Source: an uncultured Clostridium sp. (GTDB lineage Bacteria > Bacillota > Clostridia > TANB77 > CAG-508). Taken from it: 37,444 nt of DNA. The notes beneath the pieces are model-generated. The model was not told the origin of the DNA. It ran no database searches and saw only the letters and a list, made by a program, of their open reading frames with translations. Shown here piece after piece: positions 17,895-26,481 of the stretch. The DNA lies in NCBI GenBank assembly GCA_900557045.1, contig USQY01000013.1, forward strand, positions 1 to 37,444, given 5' to 3'. A program made the translations under genes and the position numbers. How positions within the stretch are numbered: the stretch's first letter is position 1; the number at the start of each line of letters is the position of its first letter.

Positions 17895-18539
17895 ATGATA
17901 CTAAAGAGAATTAAAGTTTTAACCGAATTAAAGGAGTATACAAATACATATATAATTCAAGATGAAGTTACTAAAGAAACGATGGTAGTTGATCCAGGGG
18001 GCGAAGTTGATAAAATTGTACAAATGCTTGATATTTTAGGAGCAAGATTAAAATATATTTATTTAACACATTGCCATGGTGATCATATTGGTGGAGTGTG
18101 CGAATTAAAAAATAAAAAAGGTGGAATTATTTTAATTCATAGATTTGATGCAGAAGGTCTAGAAAATGATAAATTAAGTTTAACTACATATATTGGTATT
18201 GATGCAAAATTTGAATCTGATTCACGTTTAAATGATAATGATTTAATTCATTTAGGAAATCTTGAATTTAAAGTTATTCATACACCAGGACATACAAAAG
18301 GAGGAAGTTCTTTATATTGCGAAAGTGAAGGATTTGTTATTACTGGTGATACATTATTTAGAGGAACATGGGGAAGAACAGATTTACCATCTGGAAACCT
18401 AGAAGAAATAATGAATTCTATAATTAACAAACTTCTTATTTTACCAGATGAAACAATTGTATATCCTGGACATGGCAAATCTACTATGATAAGAGAAGAA
18501 AAACCGATTTATTTAGATTTAAAACCTAGGTTAGATTAG
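17895..18539 (+). CDS. Metallo-beta-lactamase-fold hydrolase, glyoxalase II-like
   Basis: A cytoplasmic two-metal hydrolase of 214 residues. The zinc ligands are visible in order: THCHGDHIGG, HTPGHTKGG, TGDTLFRGTWGRTDL, and PGHGKSTMIREEKP. It is close to the YqgX-type group often found next to relA in Clostridia; the substrate is uncertain (a thioester such as S-lactoyl-bacillithiol, or a persulfide, in relatives). ATG 17895 was chosen for spacing from AAAGGAAG (17878-17885); ATG 17886 is too close. It follows relA by 29 bases and is probably in the same transcript. Confidence 0.88.
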   Translation: MILKRIKVLTELKEYTNTYIIQDEVTKETMVVDPGGEVDKIVQMLDILGARLKYIYLTHCHGDHIGGVCELKNKKGGIILIHRFDAEGLENDKLSLTTYIGIDAKFESDSRLNDNDLIHLGNLEFKVIHTPGHTKGGSSLYCESEGFVITGDTLFRGTWGRTDLPSGNLEEIMNSIINKLLILPDETIVYPGHGKSTMIREEKPIYLDLKPRLD

Positions 18540-18556
18540 TTCTATGCACAAAATGT

Positions 18557-18602
18557 TTTGCATATAATATTTATAAGGTAATTAGTAAATATTATATGCA
18601 AA
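18557..18602 (+). repeat. Perfect 17-bp inverted repeat over the spoIIP ribosome binding site
   Basis: TTTGCATATAATATTTA (18557-18573) and its exact complement (18586-18602) flank a 12-base loop. The right arm runs into AAGGAG (18601-18606), so the RNA hairpin could limit access to it. As DNA it could be an operator, and the arms contain CATATAAT, close to the SigE -10 consensus CATACAAT. There is no T tract, so it is not a standard terminator for the relA transcript. Confidence 0.65.
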
Positions 18603-18617
18603 GGAGAAAATAAAAAG

Positions 18618-19776
18618 GTGAAGATAAGGGTAGTAACGGCAAAAGAGATATTTAGATATTTAGCAAAAATAAGTTTAATATTTGGAATAATAGCTATTTT
18701 TGCTAAATTTTTTTATACAAAGAAAAATGTAAATAATTGTTTTGCTTTTGATTCTAGTAAATGTTTATCCACTATTAAAAAGGAAGTATTACTTTTAAAA
18801 GAAGATGATGATATTAATATAAATTTAAAATCTAATGAATATATATCTTCAACATTTAATAGTGAATTTAGCATGTTTAAAGCTGTAGCCACAACAAGTT
18901 TGAATAATACTAACTTAGAAAATAATATGGAAAATGTAACTAATGAACGGAAATAATACTAATTCAAATTTGCAAGAAAAAACGCAGAATTCAGTAGATA
19001 ATTGTAATGAAATAAAAGAAGCGAAAACTGGAGAAAATGTAGAAGTTATTCAAACAAATATACCAGATAAAAGTACATATGAGATATTTGGAGTAAAAAT
19101 AAGAAACGAGTCTTCATACAATTTATCAAATGAAATTACAGATTTAAATATTGAATTAAATAAACAAAATATTATGATTTTTCATACACATACATGTGAA
19201 AGTTATACACCAACAGAACAATATCAGTATAATGCAACAGGAACATTTAGAACTACAGATCTAAATTATACTGTATCAAGAGTGGGAGAAGAACTAGAAA
19301 AATATTTATGCAATTATGGATATACAGTAGTACATGATAAAACGTATCATGATTATCCAGCATATACGGGTTCATATAATCGTTCTTTAATAACAGTACA
19401 AAATTTGTTATCTACATATCAAGGCACAGATGTGGTTATAGATTTACATAGAGATGCTATTGGTGATAATACATATGCTCCAAAGGTTAAAATTGGTGAT
19501 GAATATTGTGCAAGAATGATGTTAGTTATAGGAACAGATGGAGGAGGGCTATATCATAAAAATTGGAGAGAAAATTTGAAATTTGCTATAAAATTGCAAC
19601 AAAAAGCAAATGAGTTATATCCAGGTCTATTTAAACCAATTATTGTTAGAAATTCTAGGTACAATCACCAAGTTTCAAAAGCAGCTTGCATAATAGAAGT
19701 TGGTGCTACTGGAAATACTTTAGAAGAGTGCATAAATAGTATGAAATATTTGTCAAAAATTTATAATGAAATGTGA
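18618..19776 (+). CDS. spoIIP: Stage II sporulation protein P, read through a +1 shift at CGGA
   Basis: SpoIIP is the amidase/endopeptidase that, with SpoIID and SpoIIM, removes septal peptidoglycan during engulfment. Two overlapping frames are present. The first (GTG 18618, ribosome binding site AAGGAG at 18601) gives 112 residues with one membrane segment and ends at TAA 18954-18956. The second (18949 on) holds the catalytic domain: FHTHTCESYTP, VVIDLHRDAIG, NSRYNHQ, and CIIEVGATGNTLEE. Omitting C18948 of CGG joins them into 385 residues, the normal size and layout (B. subtilis SpoIIP is about 400). The ATG at 18943 has no ribosome binding site and would make a catalytic domain without a membrane anchor. 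Confidence 0.88.
18948..18951 (+). other. CGGA putative +1 frameshift site in spoIIP
   Basis: Zero-frame context is AAT GAA CGG AAA TAA. Skipping the C gives AAT GAA GGA AAT AAT ACT and continues into the SpoIIP catalytic domain. The stop lies two codons after CGG. The upstream codon (GAA) offers no re-pairing in the +1 frame, so classic P-site slippage is unlikely. Confidence 0.7.
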
Positions 19777-19794
19777 AAAAAAATTAAAGAAATA

Positions 19795-19823
19795 TTGAAT
19801 TTATTTAACAGTTACTATAAAAT
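19795..19823 (+). promoter_or_regulatory. Sigma-A promoter for pgi
   Basis: TTGAAT (19795-19800), a 17-base spacer, then TAAAAT (19818-19823), about 45 bases before the pgi ATG and downstream of the spoIIP stop. Confidence 0.65.
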
Positions 19824-19868
19824 TGTGTAAGAAATATATATGTACTAAAGAAAGAAGGAGTGATTTAC

Positions 19869-21185
19869 ATGTCAAATATAAGTCTTAATTTTAAAAAAAG
19901 TAAAATAACTGGAAAAGAAATAATGAAATATTGGGAAGAAGTAGAAAAAATTCACATAATGATGAATAAAAAGGTTAATAATAAAGATGAACTTTTGGGA
20001 TGGTTGAATTGGCCAACAAAATACGATAAAAGAGAATTTGAAAAAATAAAAAAATGTGCGAAAAAAATTCAAGAGAATTCAGATGTATTAATAGTAATTG
20101 GTATAGGTGGTTCATATTTAGGTGCAAGAGCTGTTATAGAAGCTTTAAAAAGCTCTTTTTATAATATACAAGATAAAACTACAAGAAAGTTTCCACAAAT
20201 CTTTTATGTTGGAAATAATTTAAGCTCAACATATATAAATGATTTAATAGAATTAATTCAAGATAAAGATTTTTCTATAAATGTAATATCAAAATCTGGA
20301 ACAACAACAGAACCAGCAATTGCTTTTAGAATATTTAGAAATTTATTAGAAGACAAATATGGTATAGGCGAAGCACAAAAAAGAATATATGTTACAACAG
20401 ATAAAGAAAAAGGGGTACTGAAGCAACTTGCTGATGAAGAACAATATGAAACTTTTGTAATACCAAATAATATAGGCGGTAGATATTCTGTATTAACTCC
20501 AGTTGGATTATTACCAATAGCAGTAGCCGGCATAGACATAGATAAATTAATGTCAGGTGCGCGATTAGCACAAGAAAAGTATAATGATTCAAATTTAAAG
20601 TATAATGATTGTTACAAATATGCAGTTGCAAGAAATGTATTATATAAAAAGAAAAAAACAATTGAAATTTTAGCATGTTATAATCCGAAACTGCATTATA
20701 TTATAGAATGGTGGAAACAACTATATGGTGAAAGTGAAGGAAAAAAACTAAAAGGGATTTTTCCATCTGGTGCTGAATTTACAACAGATTTACATTCATT
20801 AGGACAATACATACAAGAGGGAGAAAGATCTTTATTTGAAACTATTATAGCTATTAGAAGCGAAAAATCTGATATAAAAATAAATTTTGAGGAAGATAAT
20901 TTGGATGGGCTGAATTACTTAGCTAATAAGACTGTAAATTATGTAAATGAAAAAGCAATGCTTGGAACTATTCAAGCACATGTTGATGGAGGAGTTCCAA
21001 ATATAATGATAAAAATAGACGAATTAGATGAAGAAACAATAGGGCATTTAATTTATTTCTTTGAAAAAGCATGTGCCATGTCTGGTTTATTACTAGGAGT
21101 AAACCCATTTAATCAGCCAGGAGTAGAAAAATATAAAACAAATATGTTTACATTATTAGATAAACCTGGATACATGAAAAAATAA
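19869..21185 (+). CDS. pgi: Glucose-6-phosphate isomerase
   Basis: Interconverts glucose 6-phosphate and fructose 6-phosphate in glycolysis. The 438 residues fit the short bacterial form. Visible signatures: VIGIGGSYLGARAVIEA, SKSGTTTEPAIAFR (phosphate-binding loop), NIGGRYSVLTPVGLLP, and the family pattern FTTDLHSLGQYIQEG. ATG 19869 stands eight bases after AAGGAGTGAT (19855-19864); GTG 19860 is part of that site. Confidence 0.97.
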   Translation: MSNISLNFKKSKITGKEIMKYWEEVEKIHIMMNKKVNNKDELLGWLNWPTKYDKREFEKIKKCAKKIQENSDVLIVIGIGGSYLGARAVIEALKSSFYNIQDKTTRKFPQIFYVGNNLSSTYINDLIELIQDKDFSINVISKSGTTTEPAIAFRIFRNLLEDKYGIGEAQKRIYVTTDKEKGVLKQLADEEQYETFVIPNNIGGRYSVLTPVGLLPIAVAGIDIDKLMSGARLAQEKYNDSNLKYNDCYKYAVARNVLYKKKKTIEILACYNPKLHYIIEWWKQLYGESEGKKLKGIFPSGAEFTTDLHSLGQYIQEGERSLFETIIAIRSEKSDIKINFEEDNLDGLNYLANKTVNYVNEKAMLGTIQAHVDGGVPNIMIKIDELDEETIGHLIYFFEKACAMSGLLLGVNPFNQPGVEKYKTNMFTLLDKPGYMKK

Positions 21186-21243
21186 ATATTAATATAAATG
21201 TATCTAGTGAGAGTAATAAAAATAAGAAAGGAACAAATGAAAA

Positions 21244-21897
21244 ATGGAGAGAAAAGTAATTAAATTTAATTTAGTTGGTGCTATAGGTATTGTTATACTT
21301 ATTGTTGCAATTATTATTGGTGTTATTATGTTTATGGCAAAAGGAAAAAATAGAAATGATAATGATGATACTAACGGAAATAATCTAATACAATACAACG
21401 ACGGTAAAATAGATGAAACTAAAGAAATTAAAGAAAAAATAACAATTCAAGGAAGTGAACAAGAAATTGTAATGAAAACATGTAAAGGTTCTTTTGGATA
21501 TTCTATGAAATATGATACTGGTAGTTTTTATGTAGAAAAACATGTAAATGGTATAGATGAATTCAAGTCATTATATACTAATACTGTTAATATAACTGTT
21601 TACAAAAAAAATGGAGATTATGAAAAAGATATGGAAGAGTTAAAAGCAGAATATGAAAAATTAAAAAACAGTGAAAATGGCGAAAATTTTGTAGATGAAT
21701 TGGAAATAAAAGAAAAATCCATTAATGGCGCAAAAGTTATTGTAAAACATGAAAAATTGTCTGACAAGAGATTAGATACTTATTATATAAAAAATGATGA
21801 TGGATATTTTGTGGTAGAAGCAAATTGTGGTTTACAATTTGAAAATATGGTAGGGCCTATTATTGAAAAAATGGTTGAGAGTTTTGAGGTCTTGTAA
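21244..21897 (+). CDS. Membrane-anchored extracytoplasmic protein of unknown function
   Basis: 217 residues: a basic N-terminus, one strong membrane segment (about 8-33, rich in Ile/Val/Gly), a short Asn/Asp-rich linker, then a soluble domain with alternating beta-like stretches and a Lys/Glu-rich helix near the middle. I do not recognise the family. It has a type II (Nin-Cout) layout without a lipobox Cys, so the domain should face outwards. The ribosome binding site AAAGGA precedes ATG 21244 by about 11 bases. The gene may share the pgi transcript. Confidence 0.75.
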   Translation: MERKVIKFNLVGAIGIVILIVAIIIGVIMFMAKGKNRNDNDDTNGNNLIQYNDGKIDETKEIKEKITIQGSEQEIVMKTCKGSFGYSMKYDTGSFYVEKHVNGIDEFKSLYTNTVNITVYKKNGDYEKDMEELKAEYEKLKNSENGENFVDELEIKEKSINGAKVIVKHEKLSDKRLDTYYIKNDDGYFVVEANCGLQFENMVGPIIEKMVESFEVL

Positions 21898-21918
21898 AGT
21901 AAATTCAAATTGTACAAG

Positions 21919-21960
21919 ATAGTAATTAAAAAATATGCCTGAATAGTAATTAAAAAATAT
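21919..21960 (+). repeat. Two copies of an 18-base direct repeat
   Basis: ATAGTAATTAAAAAATAT occurs at 21919-21936 and 21943-21960, a 24-base period, just upstream of the promoter for the 22035 gene. It could be a pair of regulator sites, or slippage in A/T-rich DNA. Confidence 0.55.
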
Positions 21961-21988
21961 TGATTAAAATTATTTATTATGGTATAAA
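21960..21988 (+). promoter_or_regulatory. Sigma-A-like promoter for the surface repeat protein
   Basis: TTGATT (21960-21965), 17 bases, TATAAA (21983-21988), about 45 bases before the start codon. The -35 begins on the last base of the direct repeat. Confidence 0.55.
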
Positions 21989-22034
21989 TAATTTGTAATA
22001 TATAAAAATAAAAAATGAAATGGGAATACAAAAG

Positions 22035-24164
22035 ATGAAAACAAAGAAAAAATTATTGTTAATTACTATATTTGTATTTATGATTGCTATGTTTACAGTA
22101 GCATCAAACAAAGTACTTGCTGTAATTCCTGAAGGAATGAGTGAGGAATTTAAAAATATTTTAAATGAGGATGGAAAACTTATAGTAAAAGATACTACAA
22201 TGAGAGATAACAAATATGAAGTTTTAAATGAGTATCTTTCAAAATATAATGGTACAAATTATAATTTTTATATAGTTAATCATAAAGAAGATTTTTCTAC
22301 TTGTAAAATAGCACGTAGCGTAGTTAATAATGGAACTCCAGAAGAATATGAAATTGAGGTAGTTTTTCAAGAGAAAGTTAGTGAAGAGTTTAAGAGTATA
22401 TTGAAAAATGGTAAATTAGAAATTAGAACTTCTAATCAAAATAATATGAAAGAAAAAATTAGTAGATATTTAAGGGCTTTGTCAGAAAAAAATCCAAATT
22501 ATACATTTTCAATATCAAATTATTATGATGGTACAAAATCAGTTGATTTAATAAATGAAGATTGTACAAAAGTAACCATAAGAATGGGAAGCAAATCTTC
22601 TTATAAAACAGTTGAACAACATGTTATAGAAGTTATATGTAATTCAGAAAAAAGTGAAGTATTTAAAAACTATTTAAATAAAAATGGAAAAATAGAAATG
22701 AACGCAGTAAAACCTGCTAATGAAATAATATTTGAAAGATATTTTGAATTTTTACTTATGGATGAGGAAAGTGGAAATGATATAAGTTTTGAAAATTTAG
22801 CTGAAGATTTTTCTTCTGTTGACCTTACAGTAAATGGTGAAACTCATAATGTTGGTATTGTATATAATTATAATAATGATGTAAAAACAAAATTTGATAA
22901 TTATATTAAAAACTTCCCAAGTGATATAGAATATTTTCAAGTTAGAGATTTAGAATTGATAAATTATTGGGTAAATAATGTAGGTAAAGATGGAACTGAA
23001 TCTTTAGATATGTTTTCTGGAGAATTAAAATCATATTTAAATTATAAAAATATGAAATTCTATGTTGATAATAGAGCAGGGGATAATGGCTCTTTTTATA
23101 CATTAAGATTAGGTATAGCAGTATTTAAATATGATGATGTTATTTATAATATTTATGATACATTAGGAACAAAAGCAGAACATATAATTTATGTGCCAAG
23201 TGAAACTAGCAACACAAAAGAAGCACTAATGGCTGCTGCTCAAAAAAGAATTAATGAATATTTAGGAAAAGAAGGAATTGTTACTATATCATATGCTGGA
23301 ACTGCATATGAAACTTGGGCAAAAGAACTATATGATAACAGAGAAATATATTGGCCAGGAATAGATGAAAACATTACATTTGAAGAATTCTTACAATCTG
23401 GAAATGTTTTTATACCAACTTACAATGATTTTGAAGAAGTTAGCGGACTTAAAGGACTTAAAGAAAATGATGAAACTTTTATTGCTACTGTAAAAGTTGG
23501 TGGCAAACAAGAAAGCTTCCATATTGTTATAAAAAATGATTCTTCAAAAATGGTAACACCATCTTATAAAACAGCAGATATAACAACTGATATAGAAATT
23601 AGTTCAAATTCATCTTCAATACCATTAGATACAAGTATTAAAGCACAAAAAATAACAAATGGAACTGAATATGAAAAAATAATAAAATTATTAGCTGTAA
23701 GAGAAAATGCAATGTTTGATTTAAAATTATATTCAGATTCATTAGAAAAATACATTACAAAATTAGATGATGGAACATTTGAAGTAAAAATTCCAGTGCC
23801 AGAAAATTTAAAAGGTAAAAAACTTATTGCATATTATGTCACAGATGATGGTAAAACAGAAGAATATGAAGTTGAAGTAAAAGATGGTTATGCTATTTTT
23901 AATACAAAACATTTTAGTATTTATACATTAGCAGAAACTAAAACAAATGAAGAAAATAACAACAATGATGAACAAGGAAATAATAATGAAAATGGCAGTG
24001 AAGAAAATGGTACAGGAAAAAATGAAACTAACAAAGAAAATGAAAATATTGAAAACAGTCCACGTACAGGTGATAATATAGTAGTTTTAGTAGGAACACT
24101 ATTTATAGCAGTTATAGGAACTGTTGCTACAATTAAATTTAAAAGATATAATAAAACTAAATAA
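22035..24164 (+). CDS. Secreted repeat protein with sortase-type SPRTG tail
   Basis: About 709 residues: a signal peptide (MKTKKKLLLITIFVF start, ending near VLAVIPEG), then tandem related blocks of about 90-105 residues in the first third, each starting like EEFKNILNEDGKLIV (compare EEFKSILKNGKLEI and EVFKNYLNKNGKIEM). A longer middle part follows, then a beta-rich domain ending HFSIYTLAET, an Asn/Glu-rich stalk, and NSPRTGD + hydrophobic segment + KFKRYNKTK. That end is a sortase signal of the (S/P)PxTG type. It is probably wall-anchored; its ligand or role is unknown. The start is uncertain: ATG 22035 has a weak GGGA before it, while ATG 22020 has no visible site. Confidence 0.78.
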   Translation: MKTKKKLLLITIFVFMIAMFTVASNKVLAVIPEGMSEEFKNILNEDGKLIVKDTTMRDNKYEVLNEYLSKYNGTNYNFYIVNHKEDFSTCKIARSVVNNGTPEEYEIEVVFQEKVSEEFKSILKNGKLEIRTSNQNNMKEKISRYLRALSEKNPNYTFSISNYYDGTKSVDLINEDCTKVTIRMGSKSSYKTVEQHVIEVICNSEKSEVFKNYLNKNGKIEMNAVKPANEIIFERYFEFLLMDEESGNDISFENLAEDFSSVDLTVNGETHNVGIVYNYNNDVKTKFDNYIKNFPSDIEYFQVRDLELINYWVNNVGKDGTESLDMFSGELKSYLNYKNMKFYVDNRAGDNGSFYTLRLGIAVFKYDDVIYNIYDTLGTKAEHIIYVPSETSNTKEALMAAAQKRINEYLGKEGIVTISYAGTAYETWAKELYDNREIYWPGIDENITFEEFLQSGNVFIPTYNDFEEVSGLKGLKENDETFIATVKVGGKQESFHIVIKNDSSKMVTPSYKTADITTDIEISSNSSSIPLDTSIKAQKITNGTEYEKIIKLLAVRENAMFDLKLYSDSLEKYITKLDDGTFEVKIPVPENLKGKKLIAYYVTDDGKTEEYEVEVKDGYAIFNTKHFSIYTLAETKTNEENNNNDEQGNNNENGSEENGTGKNETNKENENIENSPRTGDNIVVLVGTLFIAVIGTVATIKFKRYNKTK

Positions 24165-24180
24165 TATAAAAAATATTTAA

Positions 24181-24310
24181 GAGTTTACCTAGAATGGCAA
24201 GTTCGAGCGGTAAAGGGTGATAAATAAAAATCACTTACACTTTATAAAATGTAAGATGCAAGTCTTGCAAAAGGAGTCTTAAAAGAGTTCTTTTGCAGGG
24301 CTTTTATTAT
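24181..24310 (+). ncRNA. Structured leader with terminator, riboswitch-like, class unknown
   Basis: The gap before the 24342 gene is more structured and richer in G/C than its surroundings. Hairpins: GTGAT/ATCAC around 24218-24233, CTTACA/TGTAAG (24234-24255), and a terminator stem TGCAAAAG (24266-24273) with CTTTTGCA (24290-24297) followed by GGGCTTTTATT. TGGCAAG (24195-24201) can instead pair with CTTGC(A) at 24264-24269, the left foot of the terminator. That would close a three-way junction and prevent termination, the layout of a riboswitch or attenuator. I do not recognise a known class. Confidence 0.55.
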
Positions 24311-24341
24311 AGAAAAATAAATATAAAAGGAAGTGATATTA

Positions 24342-24905
24342 ATGGCAAAATTAGTAATGATAGTAGGACCACAAGCAGTTGGTAAAATGACTGTTGGGCA
24401 AGAATTAACCAAAATTACAGATTTAAAATTTATGCATAATCATGAAACTATAGATGTTTTAACCAATATATTTGATATATGTTCTAAAGAAAGAAAAAGA
24501 TTAACAGATGAGTTTAGAATGCTAATTTTTAATGAAGTTGCTAAAAGTGATTTAAAAGGCTTAATATTTACAGTAATGTGCTTTTTTGATAATCCATCAG
24601 AAAAAGAATGGTTAACTAAAATAAAACATATTTTTGAAGATGCAGGCGGAGAATTTTATATGGTAGAATTAGAAGCAGATCTTGAGGAAAGACGTAGACG
24701 AAATGTAACTGAAAATAGATTAGCAAATAAGCCAAGTAAAAGAAATATAGAGTTTAGTGATAAAGAATTATTGCACACTCTTGAAAACCATAGACTAAAT
24801 TCTATTCCTGGGGAAATTACATATGAAAATTATATTAAAATAAATAATACAAATATAACAGCAGAAGAAACTGCTAGAATGATTAAAGAAAAGTTTAAAT
24901 TGTAA
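24342..24905 (+). CDS. P-loop NTPase, nucleotide or small-molecule kinase-like
   Basis: 187 residues with an N-terminal Walker A variant, GPQAVGKMT, a mid-protein Arg-rich lid-like segment (ADLEERRRRNVTENR), and a C-terminal helix. The layout resembles shikimate/gluconate/AAA_33-type kinases; the substrate cannot be told. ATG 24342 is placed by AAAGGAAGTGAT just upstream; GTG 24333 lies inside that site. It is the only gene downstream of the structured leader, which may control it. Confidence 0.75.
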   Translation: MAKLVMIVGPQAVGKMTVGQELTKITDLKFMHNHETIDVLTNIFDICSKERKRLTDEFRMLIFNEVAKSDLKGLIFTVMCFFDNPSEKEWLTKIKHIFEDAGGEFYMVELEADLEERRRRNVTENRLANKPSKRNIEFSDKELLHTLENHRLNSIPGEITYENYIKINNTNITAEETARMIKEKFKL

Positions 24906-24993
24906 TAAAAGAGTTATGGGGTTGATGTTTTGAAAAAAATTAAAACATTAGCATTCATTTAATGTGATTGCAAGAAAAAGTGAACAATGCCTA

Positions 24994-25022
24994 TTGAAAA
25001 AAAGTGAAAAAGCTTATATAAT
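24994..25022 (+). promoter_or_regulatory. Sigma-A promoter for glyS
   Basis: TTGAAA (24994-24999), exactly 17 bases, TATAAT (25017-25022), 32 bases before the ATG. No T-box leader is visible ahead of this aminoacyl-tRNA synthetase gene. Confidence 0.75.
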
Positions 25023-25054
25023 AGTAGCAGGTTTTATGGAAAGGAAGAAATAAT

Positions 25055-26437
25055 ATGTTAGAAAACATGGAAAAAATAGTAAGTTTATGCAAAGGAAGAG
25101 GATTTATTTACCCAGGGTCTGAAATTTATGGTGGATTAGCAAATACTTGGGATTATGGACCTTTGGGAGTAGAATTAAAAAATAATATAAAAAAAGCATG
25201 GATGAAAAAATTTATACAAGAAAATAAATATAATGTAGGTTTAGATGCGGCCATTTTAATGAACCCACAAACATGGGTTGCAACAGGACATGTAGGAGGT
25301 TTTAGTGATCCATTAATAGATTGTAAAGAATGTAAAACAAGACATAGAGCAGATAAATTAATTGAAGAATGGATGCACCAAAATAATTGTGAAGAAATAG
25401 TTGATGGTTGGCCAGATGAAAAAATGATTAATTATATAAAGGAACATAATATTGTTTGCCCAAATTGTGGTAAACAAAATTTTACAGATATTCGTAAATT
25501 CAATCTTATGTTTAAAACCTTTCAGGGGGTAACAGAAGATTCAACATCACAAGTATATTTAAGACCAGAAACAGCTCAAGGGATTTTTGTGAATTTCAAA
25601 AATGTAGTACGTACAACTAGAAAAAAAATGCCTATGGGAATTGGTCAAATTGGTAAAGCTTTTAGAAATGAAATTACACCAGGTAACTTTACTTTTAGAA
25701 CTCGTGAATTTGAACAAATGGAACTTGAATTTTTCTGTAAACCAGGAACAGATTTAGAATGGTTTGATTACTGGAGAACATATTGTGAAAACTGGTTATT
25801 AAGTTTAGGAATTAAAAAAGAAAATATTCGTTTACGTGACCATAGTAAAGAAGAATTAGTATTTTATAGTAAAGCAACAACAGATATTGAATTTGCTTTC
25901 CCATTTGGATGGGGAGAATTATGGGGAATTGCTGATAGAACAGATTACGATTTATCAAGACATATGGAGTATTCAAAACAAGATCTAACATATTTAGAAC
26001 AAGAAACAGGAGAAAAATACATACCATATGTTATAGAACCATCACTTGGTTGTGATAGAGTTGCACTTGCATTTTTATGCAATAGTTATGATGAAGAAGA
26101 AATAAGTGAAGGGGATGTACGTACAGTTTTACATTTACACCCAGCTTTAGCACCATTCAAAGTGGCTGTATTGCCATTATCTAAAAAATTAAGTGACAAA
26201 GCAACTGAAGTATATGATATGCTTTCTAAAAAATTTATGTGTGATTATGATGAAGCTGGAAGCATTGGAAAACGTTATAGAAGAGAAGATGAAATAGGAA
26301 CACCATATTGTGTAACAATAGATTTTGATACATTAGAAGATAATCAAGTTACTGTAAGAGATAGAGATACTATGGAACAAGTTAGAATTTCTATAAATGA
26401 GTTAGAAAAATGGGTTGGCGAAAAAATTGATTTTTAA
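25055..26437 (+). CDS. glyS: Glycyl-tRNA synthetase, dimeric class II type
   Basis: Charges tRNA-Gly with glycine. The 460 residues are the single-chain alpha2 type. Visible: GRGFIYPGSEIYGG and WDYGPLG at the N-terminus, a zinc-like Cys cluster (CKECKTRHRAD, CPNCGKQ), LRPETAQGIFVNFKN, the motif 2 region FRNEITPGNFTFRTREFEQ, motif 3 with EPSLGCDRVALAFL, and the C-terminal anticodon-binding domain (APFKVAVLPL, GSIGKRYRREDEIG). ATG 25055 follows GGAAAGGAAG. Confidence 0.97.
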   Translation: MLENMEKIVSLCKGRGFIYPGSEIYGGLANTWDYGPLGVELKNNIKKAWMKKFIQENKYNVGLDAAILMNPQTWVATGHVGGFSDPLIDCKECKTRHRADKLIEEWMHQNNCEEIVDGWPDEKMINYIKEHNIVCPNCGKQNFTDIRKFNLMFKTFQGVTEDSTSQVYLRPETAQGIFVNFKNVVRTTRKKMPMGIGQIGKAFRNEITPGNFTFRTREFEQMELEFFCKPGTDLEWFDYWRTYCENWLLSLGIKKENIRLRDHSKEELVFYSKATTDIEFAFPFGWGELWGIADRTDYDLSRHMEYSKQDLTYLEQETGEKYIPYVIEPSLGCDRVALAFLCNSYDEEEISEGDVRTVLHLHPALAPFKVAVLPLSKKLSDKATEVYDMLSKKFMCDYDEAGSIGKRYRREDEIGTPYCVTIDFDTLEDNQVTVRDRDTMEQVRISINELEKWVGEKIDF

Positions 26438-26481
26438 TAAAATATATAATTACTGTAAATAAAATAATAATAGGAGGTATT

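Noticed and set aside
18943..19776. A separate soluble SpoIIP catalytic gene starting at ATG 18943
   Set aside because: No ribosome binding site; the upstream frame supplies the missing anchor, and the joined length fits the family.
24933..24962. Short frame TTG...TAA encoding about ten residues (leader peptide)
   Set aside because: Too short, with no clear ribosome binding site and no matching attenuator.
24900..25016. T-box leader before glyS
   Set aside because: No T-box core or antiterminator pair is visible; a plain -35/-10 promoter lies 32 bases before the ATG.
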